Shown here: positions 1 to 8,900 of the stretch, piece by piece
Numbering within the stretch: position 1 is the stretch's first letter
How the letters are laid out: every line of letters begins with the position of its first letter
NCBI GenBank assembly: GCA_037133915.1
Contig: JBAXND010000039.1
Location: 1-40,186 of the forward strand
Reading direction: 5' to 3'
DNA: 40,186 nucleotides
DNA from: Bacteroidota bacterium
Lineage (GTDB): Bacteria > Bacteroidota > Bacteroidia > Bacteroidales > CAIWKO01
Notes under the pieces: generated by a model
Databases searched by the model: none
What the model was told of the DNA's origin: nothing
What the model saw: only the letters and a program-made list of their open reading frames with translations
Made by a program: the position numbers and the translations under genes

Positions 1-225
1 TTCCCTGAGCTCCCGTTAAGCCGGTGAGACCTGTGGGACCAGTTATTCCCTGAGCTCCCGTTAAGCCGGTAAGACCTGTGGGACCGGTTATTCCCTGAGC
101 TCCCGTTAAGCCGGTGAGACCTGTGGGACCAGTTATTCCCTGAGCACCCGTTAAACCCGTAAGACCTGTGGGACCGGTTATTCCCTGAGCACCCGTTAAA
201 CCGGTGAGACCTGTTGGACCGATAG
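1..225 (-). repeat. 45-bp tandem repeat encoding collagen triplets
   Basis: Five head-to-tail 45-bp units start at 1, 46, 91, 136 and 181, each coding for five Gly-X-Y triplets. Units 1 and 3 are identical in DNA, while units 2 and 4 share other variants (cggtta rather than cagtta at the end), so the array also has a 90-bp higher-order period. It continues past the left edge. Confidence 0.95.
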
Positions 226-523
226 GACCTATTGCCTGAACCCAAGCTGCACCGTTGTAATACCAGAATCCAATAAGATTGTCGGTTTGATAAATGAATA
301 ATCCTGTAGCGGGATTAGTAATAGCATTTTTCTGAGCCTCGGTCATTCGGGGTATGAGAAGCCCCTGGTTGCTGCTGCTAATGTCGAGAATGGCTGAAGG
401 GTCGTTTGAAGCGCCTGTCATGTTGATTGCAGTTCCCTGTCCGTATGTGCTGCGGAAATTTGAAAGGAACATGAATACAACTGCAAATACACATAATCTG
501 AGATAAACGTAACTTTTCGCCAT
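1..523 (-). CDS. Collagen-like exported protein (3' end beyond window)
   Basis: Reading the minus strand from the ATG at 523 gives about 174 residues with no stop before the window edge. Residues 1-29 form a signal peptide (hydrophobic core [10 protein letters not shown], cleavage near TYGQ). A short domain follows with the phrases [14 protein letters not shown] and [18 protein letters not shown], which are common at the front of Bacteroidota collagen-like and fibre-like surface proteins. From about residue 98 it becomes strict Gly-X-Y triplets (unit [15 protein letters not shown]), with Thr dominating the Y position as in bacterial collagens. The full length and C-terminal anchor cannot be seen. 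It starts 14 bp after the stop of the upstream T9SS cargo gene, so the two are probably co-transcribed. A surface fibre or stalk is an inference. Confidence 0.85.
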   Translation of the reverse strand, partial: MAKSYVYLRLCVFAVVFMFLSNFRSTYGQGTAINMTGASNDPSAILDISSSNQGLLIPRMTEAQKNAITNPATGLFIYQTDNLIGFWYYNGAAWVQAIGPIGPTGLTGLTGAQGITGPTGLTGLTGAQGITGPTGLTGLTGAQGITGPTGLTGLTGAQGITGPTGLTGLTGAQG

Positions 524-537
524 AATACAGGAGTTAA

Positions 538-1050
538 TTAGGGACTTATTTTCAGAATTTTTATACTCTTCTCACTAAAACCGGTTCTTACTGTGAGGTA
601 GTAATATCCCGTTGCAAGATTGCTGACTTCAAAGTCAAGCTTCAGAATACCACTATTATCAGTGTTCCCCGACTGAATACGAATCATCCGACCGAGTACA
701 TCGTACAACTGAGCAGTAACCTGAGCGCCTGCTGTTGAATTGATACGGATATCAATATTATCCCTGGCAGGATTGGGCCCTGCTGTAATACATAAATTTC
801 GGGAAGTATTTTCCGGTACAGAAACCAGAACATTTGTGAATGGCTGCTGAAATCCTTGAGTCAGGATATTACTGCCATTGCCAACCGTAGTAACGGCAAC
901 TTCGCCTATTGTATAATCTAAAGAAAGCGTACTTCCATTCGAATAACTTCCGCCGGCAGAGGCCAGCACAAACCGTTCAACAGAAACCTGAGCAATAACA
1001 GCAGACGTAAATGTGATTAAGCAAAGTGAAGTCAGTAATATCTTTTTCAT
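538..1050 (-). CDS. Small T9SS-sorted exported protein
   Basis: A 170-residue protein if translation starts at the ATG at 1050, which directly precedes a clean signal peptide ([21 protein letters not shown]). An in-frame ATG at 1086 would add 12 polar residues and looks less likely. The mature N-terminus has the [10 protein letters not shown]...ILTQGFQQP pattern often found in short Bacteroidota secreted proteins. The last ~80 residues form a type-A T9SS C-terminal sorting domain: [14 protein letters not shown], then LYDVLGRMI, then [10 protein letters not shown] and a basic tail [10 protein letters not shown]. The protein should cross the outer membrane through the Por system and be released or anchored. 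No enzymatic domain is visible. It lies 14 bp upstream of the collagen-like gene. Confidence 0.88.
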   Translation of the reverse strand: MKKILLTSLCLITFTSAVIAQVSVERFVLASAGGSYSNGSTLSLDYTIGEVAVTTVGNGSNILTQGFQQPFTNVLVSVPENTSRNLCITAGPNPARDNIDIRINSTAGAQVTAQLYDVLGRMIRIQSGNTDNSGILKLDFEVSNLATGYYYLTVRTGFSEKSIKILKISP

Positions 1051-1314
1051 CAGTAAGTGGTATGAGATTCTAGATGCATTATTCATGCTGAATACTTAAT
1101 TTGGTTGAAATTACATTTTCAAAAATATAGATAAATCAGGAAAAATCCAATAATTATGGAAATATTATTATATACGCAGTGTACCATTATATAATACCGA
1201 CCAATTATCTCTGCCCAGCCTGTTCGCCCACTATTTTACATGGCGGACAATATTGCACAAGTATAGTGGGAGCATGACGTCGGCAGAAGCATTTCGGGAA
1301 CGCATAATCAGCTT

Positions 1315-2430
1315 TTATACAAACATTTTACGGTAGCAGCGGCGGCGCTTGTGCTGAATGTGGTCGTAGTTTTTCCAGGTAGTAATCGCCTTTTGGTTGG
1401 TTTCGAAAATACCTGTAGTTTCAACAAATCCGACGTTTGCTTCAATCAGTGCTTTCTGGAGTTCGCTGATGAGAAGGGACGGAACCCCGAAACCCTGCAT
1501 ATGCGGTTCAACTCCGGTGAGGAAGAGATCCGCTACTTCAGGATGCTTGAGTGCCCTGAGCAAATGGATGAATCCGAACGGGAACAGGCTGCCGTTAGCC
1601 TTTTGCATGGCTTTTGACAGGGACGGGACGGCAATGATAAAACCGGCAAATTCGCCCTGTTCTGTTTCAATTATTTTGACAAACTTAGGATTCAGAAAGT
1701 TGAAATATTTTTTGACATAATAATCTTCCATCTTTTTATCAAAGTGCACAACAAATGGCAGGTCGGAGAAGGCTTTGTTCAGCGTTGTGAACACCTTATC
1801 CGAATAACGCACCATATCTTCTTTTTTGTAGCAATGAATAACTTTGAGTTTGTAGCGGTCGCGAATCATATCGGCAAGCCGGGCGGCTTTTTCAGGAATA
1901 CTGCTGATGGTCAGCCTGAATTCAACCCAGTCAATTTCTTTTACGTAACCGGCCCTGTCGAAATGCGTTTGATAGTAAGGCAAATGATATACAGAAGCCA
2001 CGGACTGCAGATGCTCGAAGCCTTCTATCAGCAAGCCTTGAGTATCGAGGTTGGTGAAGCCCAGAGGACCGAGTAAGCCATCTACACCCTGCGCTTTCAG
2101 CCATAATTCGGCAGTTGAGAAAAGTGCTGCGGAAACTTCCGGGTCGTCGATGAATTCCATGCGGCAGATGCGACCCAGATTCTCGTTTCTGTCTTTGTTG
2201 TATCGGTCGTTGATAATAGCACCGATGCGGCCAACGCACTTTCCGTCTTTTACTGCTATCCAGAAAGCGGCCCTGCAAAAATCAAAGGCAGGGTTGTGCT
2301 CGGGCATCAGGCTTTCGGTTTCGCCCTTTTTCAAAGGCGGCGCCCAGCAACTGTTTCCCTTATAAATAATAAAAGGCAGTTCCACGAATAGTTTGCGGGT
2401 TCGGGTGTCAATTACTTCTTTTATCTCCAC
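1315..2430 (-). CDS. GNAT-like acetyltransferase family protein
   Basis: A 371-residue cytosolic protein without signal peptide. The start is a GTG at 2430: an in-frame TAA lies two codons upstream and the next Met is residue 42. The N-terminal half contains a GNAT-like strand pair (AAFWIAVKDGKCVGRIGAIIND, residues ~54-75). A second GNAT-like segment near residues 310-322 contains HMQGFGVPSLLI, resembling the acetyl-CoA pyrophosphate-binding loop. Overall it resembles the long GNAT-like proteins of the E. coli YghO type. The substrate is unknown. It appears monocistronic, with the repeat-rich intergenic region upstream and an empty ~260 bp downstream. The fold call is moderately sure; activity is inferred. 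Confidence 0.7.
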   Translation of the reverse strand: MEIKEVIDTRTRKLFVELPFIIYKGNSCWAPPLKKGETESLMPEHNPAFDFCRAAFWIAVKDGKCVGRIGAIINDRYNKDRNENLGRICRMEFIDDPEVSAALFSTAELWLKAQGVDGLLGPLGFTNLDTQGLLIEGFEHLQSVASVYHLPYYQTHFDRAGYVKEIDWVEFRLTISSIPEKAARLADMIRDRYKLKVIHCYKKEDMVRYSDKVFTTLNKAFSDLPFVVHFDKKMEDYYVKKYFNFLNPKFVKIIETEQGEFAGFIIAVPSLSKAMQKANGSLFPFGFIHLLRALKHPEVADLFLTGVEPHMQGFGVPSLLISELQKALIEANVGFVETTGIFETNQKAITTWKNYDHIQHKRRRCYRKMFV

Positions 2431-2532
2431 GGTCGTTACAATATTGAATTACAAATATAATTTGTTTTGGGAGACCAGAAGATTGAAAGATATAAAACCG
2501 TCGGGAACCGAAAAAGTTGCCCCCATCCCCAA

Positions 2533-2557
2533 CCCTTCCCCCTTAGATGGGGAAGGG
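2533..2557. repeat. C/G-rich palindrome (9-bp stem)
   Basis: CCCTTCCCC (2533-2541) and GGGGAAGGG (2549-2557) are perfect inverted arms around a 7-nt loop. The flank CCCCATCCCCAA adds C-rich sequence. The element sits upstream of the GNAT-like gene and next to a heptamer tract, and does not end in a T-run, so it looks like a dispersed intergenic palindrome rather than a terminator. Confidence 0.65.
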
Positions 2558-2585
2558 AGATTCAATTCATGCGGCGCATTGGTAG

Positions 2586-2624
2586 AAAGTCGTGAGTCGT
2601 AAGTCGTAAGTCGAAAGTCGAAAA
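2586..2624. repeat. Heptamer tandem tract (AGTCGTA-type)
   Basis: A run of five imperfect 7-bp units: AGTCGTG, AGTCGTA, AGTCGTA, AGTCGAA, AGTCGAA. A near copy is found at 27344-27379 and a related TAAGACA tract at 23137-23180. All three are intergenic. Confidence 0.85.
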
Positions 2625-2699
2625 ATGTTTCTTGTTCTTTTTTCCTTGATGAGAAAAGAACGAAAAGAATCAATTGAAATAATATGCTTCCACCCCAAC

Positions 2700-2727
2700 A
2701 AAAAAAGCCGCTTTTCGCGGCTTTTTG
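2700..2727 (-). terminator. Bidirectional terminator downstream of tRNA-Met
   Basis: GCCGC (2707-2711) pairs with GCGGC (2717-2721) around TTTTC. The A-run before and the T-run after the stem can extend it by five A-T pairs and provide U-tracts in both directions. It lies 38 bp beyond the 3' end of the minus-strand tRNA, the expected place for its terminator. Confidence 0.75.
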
Positions 2728-2764
2728 TACAAAATACCTGGTACTTATACTGATTACTTTTGTG

Positions 2765-2838
2765 TAGCGAGGACGAGAGTTGAACTCGTGACCTCCGGGT
2801 TATGAATCCGACGCTCTAACCAACTGAGCTACCTCGCC
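2765..2838 (-). tRNA. tRNA-Met (anticodon CAT)
   Basis: Reading the minus strand from 2838: acceptor stem GGCGAGG pairs with CCTCGCT at the 3' end (first pair G-U), D-stem GCTC/GAGC with AGTTGGTTA loop, anticodon loop TTCATAA with anticodon CAT, and T-arm ACGAG-TTCAACT-CTCGT with discriminator A. The length is 74 nt and CCA is not encoded. The anticodon stem TCGGA/CCCGG carries an A-C apposition at 31-39. A CAT anticodon could also be a lysidine-modified tRNA-Ile, but the body resembles elongator tRNA-Met more. Confidence 0.9.
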
Positions 2839-2942
2839 ATTTTCGGAGGCACAAAAATACACATTTCAGCCATACACAAGCAAGTTTTTGGATTTTTTGC
2901 CTCAAAAGTGCTTATTTATTACTTTTATCGAAAGCCTATTTT

Positions 2943-3689
2943 ATGAGAAAACTACTGCTTGCCGCCCTGGTTCTCTTTCCGCTAAGCGCTTTTACACAGG
3001 TGCTTAATATTGAACAGGAGCGCATAAAAACAGATACTACCGGATGGTCGGGTACCGCAGGGCTGAGTTTTCAGTATATCAAAAATCAAAAGGAAATGCT
3101 GAACGCGGGCCTTAATGTGCATGTGCAGTTCAAGACCGAACACAGCCTCTGGCTGCTGCTTACCGATTATAATCTGGTGACCTCAGGCAAAGACGATTAT
3201 AGCAATGCCGGTATTGAGCATCTGCGCTATAATTATAAGTTCAATAAATGGTTCACGGCCGAATGCTTCACTCAGGCACAATTCAACAAGGTGATGAGCG
3301 TGAAGTTCCGCTGGCTCACCGGCGCAGGCCCCCGGTTCAGGATTGTAAAAACGAAGAAATTCAGGCTGTACGGAGCCGCTTTGTATATGTATGAGTATGA
3401 AGAGCTCGAAAATCCTTCCGTGTTTCACCGCGATCACCGCATGTCAAGTTACCTTTCCTTTACCTGGAGTCCGGTTGAAAATCTGCGGCTTGTGAATACA
3501 ACGTATTTTCAGCCCAGGCTGAATTACCTCGCCGATTACCGCATTTCATCACAAACAGATTTTATTGTAAAAATTGCCGGACACTTCGGCTTCGGCGTAG
3601 GATACCTGTACTATTACGATGCATTTCCGCCCGAAGACATCGTGAAAGAAACCCATTACCTGACCAATAAAATTACGTACGAGTTTTAA
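2943..3689 (+). CDS. DUF481-like outer-membrane beta-barrel protein
   Basis: A 248-residue protein with a signal peptide (MRKLLLAALVLFPLSAFTQ) and then alternating aromatic/polar strands ending in a C-terminal Phe (NKITYEF), the signature of an outer-membrane barrel. The pattern GWSGTAGLSFQYIKN near residue 36 and the strand spacing match the DUF481 (YdiY-like) family, usually 230-300 residues. The ligand is unknown. The gene stands alone on the plus strand between tRNA-Met and the convergent PLP enzyme, and its TAA (3687-3689) overlaps the opposing stop codon. Confidence 0.75.
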   Translation: MRKLLLAALVLFPLSAFTQVLNIEQERIKTDTTGWSGTAGLSFQYIKNQKEMLNAGLNVHVQFKTEHSLWLLLTDYNLVTSGKDDYSNAGIEHLRYNYKFNKWFTAECFTQAQFNKVMSVKFRWLTGAGPRFRIVKTKKFRLYGAALYMYEYEELENPSVFHRDHRMSSYLSFTWSPVENLRLVNTTYFQPRLNYLADYRISSQTDFIVKIAGHFGFGVGYLYYYDAFPPEDIVKETHYLTNKITYEF

Positions 3690-5146
3690 AGTTCGAACCA
3701 CTTACGCACCTTCACCGTTTCGTCTTTGGGAGCGCTGATGTGCTTGTATTCGTTGGTATGCGGGCTATAGACATAATCTTTTACCCGTCGTTTCCATGTT
3801 TTCGAGATATCGTGCAGTGCCGCCACAATGGTTTCCAATTCGTTGTCTGTCATGGTGGGATGTACGGAAAGCCGAATCCAGCCGGGCTTTTGCGACAGGT
3901 CGCCGTGGCTTATAAGGTCTGTAATGCGTTTTGAATAGTCATAGCTTACATCGAGCAGATAATGGCCGTAGGTGCCGGCACAGGCACAACCACCACGTAC
4001 CTGTATCCCGTACAGGTCGTTGAGCAGGCGGACGACAAGATTGTAGTGAATGTTATCGATATAGAAAGAAATGGAGCCCACACGCTGCTGCACATTGTCG
4101 GCGAGGATGTGTATGCCGGGAACCAGAGGCATCAGCTCAAAGGCCTTTTTCATCAGTTGCTTTTCGCGTTTGCGCATATTGGCCGTACCCATTTTATTTT
4201 TCAGCTCAATGCACAATGCTGCCCGAATAGCCTGCAGGAAACCGGGAGTTCCGCCATCTTCGCGCAGTTCAATATCATCAATGTATTTATACTCGCCCCA
4301 GGGGTTGGTCCAGTCGACGGTGCCACCGCCCGGATTGTCGGGAATATGCGAATGATAGAGTTTTGAATCGAATACCATTACGCCCGAACTGCCCGGTCCG
4401 CCGAGGAATTTATGAGGAGAAAAAAATATTGCGTCGAGTTTTTTCAGGGGGTCGGCAGGGTGCATATCAATATCGACATAGGGCGCGGATGCTGCAAAAT
4501 CAACGAAGCAAACACCTCCGTGCTGATGCATTATTTTTGCGAGTTCATGGTAGGGTGTTTCGATGCCTGTAACATTTGAACATGCCGTAAACGACCCTAT
4601 TTTCACCGCCCGGTTCTCATATTTTTTCAACTGTTTTTTAAGCTGAGCGGGGTCGATGAGCAGATTTTTTGCAGGCTCCAATACAACGACGTCGGCATTT
4701 GTTTCGAACCATGAAGTGTGGTTGGAATGGTGTTCCATATGGGAAATAAAAACAACAGGCTTCTCTCCTTCTTTCAGGCATTTGCGGTGGCTCACCATGC
4801 CGCAGAGCCTCATTCCGAGAATGCGCTGCAGTTTGTTTATCACCGATGTCATTCCCGAACCGGCGGCAATAATCACGTCGTCTTTGGAAGCATTTACGTG
4901 CTGTTTGATTTTTTTCTGTGCAAGGTGATATGATTTGGTCATTAGCGTGCCGCACTCACTTGTTTCGGTGTGGGTGTTGCCTACAAAAGGACCGAATGTT
5001 TCGCTGATACGCTTTTCAATGGGTGCATATAAACGACCGCTGGCAATCCAGTCGGCATAAATCATTTTAACTTCGCCATAGGGTGTTTTAAATTTCTGGT
5101 CGATGCCGATGATGTTACGGCGAAATGGTTCGAAGTACTTTTCCAT
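3686..5146 (-). CDS. Class-V aminotransferase / cysteine desulfurase-like PLP enzyme
   Basis: A 486-residue cytosolic fold-type I PLP enzyme of the aminotransferase class V superfamily. Visible motifs: DWIASGR near residue 32, GSGMTSVINKL for cofactor phosphate binding, SHMEHHSN, CFVDFAASAPY with the pyridine-binding Asp, and SPHKFLGGPGSSG with the probable Schiff-base Lys246. The loop RGGCACAGTYG holds Cys387 and Cys389 where desulfurases carry the persulfide Cys. It is longer than SufS/IscS (~400) because of a C-terminal extension of about 60 residues. No Suf or Isc scaffold gene is adjacent, so it may be a specialised desulfurase or a kynureninase-like lyase. It is 34 bp downstream of pspA and likely co-transcribed. 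Confidence 0.82.
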   Translation of the reverse strand: MEKYFEPFRRNIIGIDQKFKTPYGEVKMIYADWIASGRLYAPIEKRISETFGPFVGNTHTETSECGTLMTKSYHLAQKKIKQHVNASKDDVIIAAGSGMTSVINKLQRILGMRLCGMVSHRKCLKEGEKPVVFISHMEHHSNHTSWFETNADVVVLEPAKNLLIDPAQLKKQLKKYENRAVKIGSFTACSNVTGIETPYHELAKIMHQHGGVCFVDFAASAPYVDIDMHPADPLKKLDAIFFSPHKFLGGPGSSGVMVFDSKLYHSHIPDNPGGGTVDWTNPWGEYKYIDDIELREDGGTPGFLQAIRAALCIELKNKMGTANMRKREKQLMKKAFELMPLVPGIHILADNVQQRVGSISFYIDNIHYNLVVRLLNDLYGIQVRGGCACAGTYGHYLLDVSYDYSKRITDLISHGDLSQKPGWIRLSVHPTMTDNELETIVAALHDISKTWKRRVKDYVYSPHTNEYKHISAPKDETVKVRKWFEL

Positions 5147-5180
5147 GATTAATTGTTACCGCCTGTTATGAAAAATGTTT

Positions 5181-5831
5181 TTATTTTTTGTTCAATTTTT
5201 CTTTCAGCTTATTCAGTTCATCTTCAACCAAAATCTTCTTTTCAGCTTCCTTAATTTCATGATGTTTTTTCGCGTCATCCGCATCGAGGTCAAGTCTGAT
5301 GGGTGTTTCAACTTCCGTACCGGGCACTGTAATGTTTTCCAGTGATTGCTTGCTGAGTTCGCCCAGCATTCCTTTCATCTCCGACTGGGATTCGGAAATT
5401 CTACCCTGTGCATGCAGAATCTGTTCGCGGGCAACGGCTTCGATGAGCTTGTTTTTCAGCAGCACAAGCTGACTGTTTAATTTTTCGGCAGTAGCAGAAG
5501 CGAACCGGAATATTTTTTCTTCTTCGGCAATGGTAAGGTCGTTCTCGGCTTTTTTTCCAAGCACTTTGCGGGCATATTCTTCGTCGCCTGTTTGCAAAGC
5601 GTGCAACGCTTTGAGTTCAAACTGTTCACTCTGCTGTTTGAAAACGAGCAGATGCCGTTCCACACTTTTCAGGTTTTCTGAAGCTTCAGCCACGCTGGCA
5701 GAGGCATCAGACACGGCTTCCTGCATTTCAAGAATCAGTTCCTTAATCATTTTTCCGGGATCATCCGAATTATCAATCAGGTCGTTCAAGTTAGATAAAA
5801 TGATGTCTCCGAATTTTCCAAGCAGCCCCAT
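5181..5831 (-). CDS. pspA: PspA/IM30 family membrane-stress protein
   Basis: A 216-residue, almost wholly helical protein. The N-terminal amphipathic helix (MGLLGKFGDIILSNLNDLID), then DDPGKMIKELILEMQEAV at residues 23-40 and a long charged coiled coil to about residue 150, match the PspA/Vipp1/IM30 family (ESCRT-III-like). Usual length is 220-250, so this is complete. Such proteins bind stressed inner membranes as oligomers. No PspF or PspBC is adjacent; in Bacteroidota regulation is unclear. It is transcribed after the 1511-residue envelope protein gene, 134 bp away across a dispersed repeat, and before the PLP enzyme, which suggests an envelope-stress setting but not a proven operon. Confidence 0.85.
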   Translation of the reverse strand: MGLLGKFGDIILSNLNDLIDNSDDPGKMIKELILEMQEAVSDASASVAEASENLKSVERHLLVFKQQSEQFELKALHALQTGDEEYARKVLGKKAENDLTIAEEEKIFRFASATAEKLNSQLVLLKNKLIEAVAREQILHAQGRISESQSEMKGMLGELSKQSLENITVPGTEVETPIRLDLDADDAKKHHEIKEAEKKILVEDELNKLKEKLNKK

Positions 5832-5910
5832 GCCGATATTTTAATTGTTGTTTGTTAATTCAATATTTACTCTTTTCAATCTGTCATTTCTGTAAGGTTC
5901 GGGCGCTTCG

Positions 5911-5966
5911 GCGCTTCGATCCGCGGGTAGGCGGACTCAATGTCCGAAACTCAGCGTCCGGATTAC
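5911..5966. repeat. Dispersed intergenic element, copy A
   Basis: The 56 bp from GCGCTTCGATCC to GGATTAC align over their whole length, at roughly three quarters identity by eye, with 17037-17093. Shared core: CTTCGATnCGC, GGCGGACTCA and the end TTAC. Both copies lie between two minus-strand genes of a run. Confidence 0.75.
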
Positions 5967-8900
5967 TATTCATCGCCCGGATTAGCCTCGCCTTCGGCTC
6001 CTACTTTTTTCAGGAAATCCGATTTCCTTTTGGGTGTAGAAATAATGAAAGCATAATTGGCTTCACCTTTTTCTCCTTTGAGAATATTTTTATTATCGTC
6101 CATTGCTTTTTTAATGGCGTCGTTATATTCTTTCTTTGACGATATTGTTTGAACTTTATTGTTCTGATACGAGAAGAAGAACCATTGATTGGCCGATTCG
6201 AGATACAGATTCAGAATGTTGCCGCTGCGTTTGCGAGCGATTTCCACATAGCCTGTCACGTATTTATACATCTGGTTATCTTTCAGACTCGCGATACCAA
6301 TTTTACCGTCGTTGACAAAAGATTTTGTTTTCGGATTCCATGTCATATTCACATCGGCAAAGAAAAATGCCCATTTGGCTAAGTCTTTCGGATAGTCCTT
6401 CATGTGTCCGGAAAGGTTGAGCTGGTTGAGCATTTCATCGCCTTTCTGGGGCCCTAAAATGAACTTGAGTGTGCTGTAATATTTATCATCTCCGGTATTA
6501 ACGCCTTCAGTGCCGGCTTCAGCCTGCAGTATCTGCGACATGATTTTCATAGCATCTTCATCAAAAAAGAAATCGATAAGCATGGTAAGACTGAGCTCTG
6601 ATTTCTTTGTTGCGAGATTTTGTGTAACGATGCCGTAGGTTTCCATCTGAACCTGACCGAGACTGGTTCCCAGATCAATTTTTCCGGATCCGGTGGCAAT
6701 GCATTTTGCGCGGTCATAAACCATGACATTGCCGGTTGGCAGAAACTTAAGCATGGAGTCGACCTTCGGCTGAATAATATACTGCTGCAATTCTTTATTG
6801 AATGTAAGATCGCCGGTAGCGGCAATTACCTCCGGGTCGTTGATCTCATCCTTTTTCTGTGCAAAAGCCGTGTATATAAGGGCAGAATCATTGCCCAGGT
6901 ACATTCCCATTCCGAGTTTATCGCCGCGAATCCCGTTCAGGTATTCGCGTGTATCTGATGTAATAGGAATTGCTACGTTGTAAGGATTAATCTGTGATTC
7001 AAAACGCACCCAGCGTTTCAGCAGGGTATCGCAATCGTGTTTTATCCGTGCGCCTCCGTCGAAATACAGGTACTGCTGATCGGATTTCAGGTTTACTTTT
7101 CCGATAAATCCGAACCAGGGACTGAGCATAAAATTATGGTCGGGCACCACGTCGCCCTGACCAATGGTTTGACCGGCAGAGTCCACTTTAATAGTATTCA
7201 AATACAGGCGTTGAGTTTTTTCAAGCAAATCCTTGTAATCATAGCTTCCCGAACCGGAGTAGCTCTTTGCGCCGTAAATGCTGATTTTTGCATCATACAT
7301 GTGATGGAATTTGCTCTCAACATTGGCAACAATGTGTGCTTTTTCAAGCGGGAGCATTTCTGCTTTTTTCAGGATGGTGATATTGCCGCTATCGGGAAAA
7401 ATGGCGGCGTCGGCAACAAAGACAACCGGAACTTCAGTTGCATAAATAATATTTTCGGTAAGGTTGTAAGTAGCATCGGGCGCGTAAAAATCAAGCGAGT
7501 CCTGAGCCGGATGTTCCGATACAAATCTGGATTCTCCAAACTCAACAGCAATAATCTCATCTCTGGATTTTGTTTTAAGCGATGCATACTGGTCCTTCTG
7601 GCTGCTTGAAAGCTTGAGTAAATCTTTATTCATGTACCAGTCGAAGTTGTACATGTAGCACGAATACTGGTTGAAGGGGAAACTAATCTTTGAATTTTCG
7701 TCGTTTGACTTGAATTTGCTTATCTGTGTTTTAAAGTCGGTATGTACATTATAGTTTTCGGTGTAAAGTACAATATCGTTCAGGTCGTTGGTTTTAAACT
7801 TCACGTTCGCGGTATCGGCATCTATGGTATGGTGCTTGAATAAAAAATCGCGCGACGACATTTCAACCTTGGTGAATGAAAGTACGCCATCGCCTCTGAG
7901 GCCGCTCGGGCGCAGGAACAGTGTGCCTTTCATAATTGTTCCGTTATCGAACATGGCCATTGGTTTATCTTTCTGCTTAACAATCATCAGGTCGCTGTAC
8001 GGGAACCAGCGAACATTCACATTATTGGCAAGAACGGCAGGATATTCAGTGGTTGTAGCTTTTTCCTTGACTATATAATTATATGCTTCAGCCCACATTG
8101 AGTCGGGAAAAAACACGAAGTCGTCGGATTGGGTGAGTGAAGTGAGGTATTTGAGTTTTCCTCTTCCGCGGAAGCCCATATAACTCAGGTCAACAATAGA
8201 ATCGAAGGTTCCTTTTCCGCCATAAGCGGGCAAACCGCCGGGAGGTGTAAGCCTAACAAAACCGAGAGAAAAATCGGGCTGAACCCTGAGTGGTTCAACA
8301 ATATCAGGAAAAATTCCTGCTGAAACCAGATACCCTCCAAACTCTTTTTTCTCTGAGTCATAATCGTCCAGACTGTCTATTACGAAAGGCTGCAGCCTGA
8401 AGAAAAAACGGTCGCGGGAATAGACTTTATCATAAATAAAGGGTTTGTCGTAATAAACGTAGGATTCCTTTTTGCTGTTGAATGTCGGGAAGTTGGGGAA
8501 AGGCTTAAGTCCCGATTTATTGTTCGGAGCATCCACAATCAGGTCGCCCGACAGGTCTTCGATAACGGTACGAACTTTAACCAATGGGTGATGTCCGAAA
8601 TTATCTTTCGGTTGTTTTCTGTCCTGAACCTTGAAACTCATCGAATCGATGGTTGGCAAATCGAATTTGAATTTGTCGTAATTAAACGTGCATCCTTTGC
8701 CAAACAGGTCAAACAGACCGGCATGTATTTGTCCGTCGAATGTAAAATCGCGGTTTTTTTTAAGAATGAGTTCCTGATTAACGGGCACCACAAACACATT
8801 TTGTGAGTCGCTCAGATAGACCATGGGCACGCCCTTCAGTTTAAAATCGAAATTCAAAAGATTGAGCGTGGCATTGCTCTGTGCGGCAATGGTAGAGTTG

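Noticed and set aside
1..225. Possible CRISPR array at the left edge
   Set aside because: The 45-bp units are contiguous with no unique spacers and translate in frame into Gly-X-Y triplets.
1087..1314. Possible small RNA or gene in the 228-bp gap between the T9SS cargo and the GNAT-like gene
   Set aside because: AT-rich half with no frame, no clear hairpin plus T-run, and no promoter pair that I could support.
2449..2673. Small open frame on the minus strand between the GNAT-like gene and tRNA-Met
   Set aside because: It translates the palindrome and the heptamer tract, giving repetitive sequence (TTYDSRLS) with no domain; read as repeat DNA.
3740..4955. Multiple plus- and minus-strand frames inside the PLP enzyme gene
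   Set aside because: Shadow frames of a well-supported gene with all catalytic motifs in the chosen frame.
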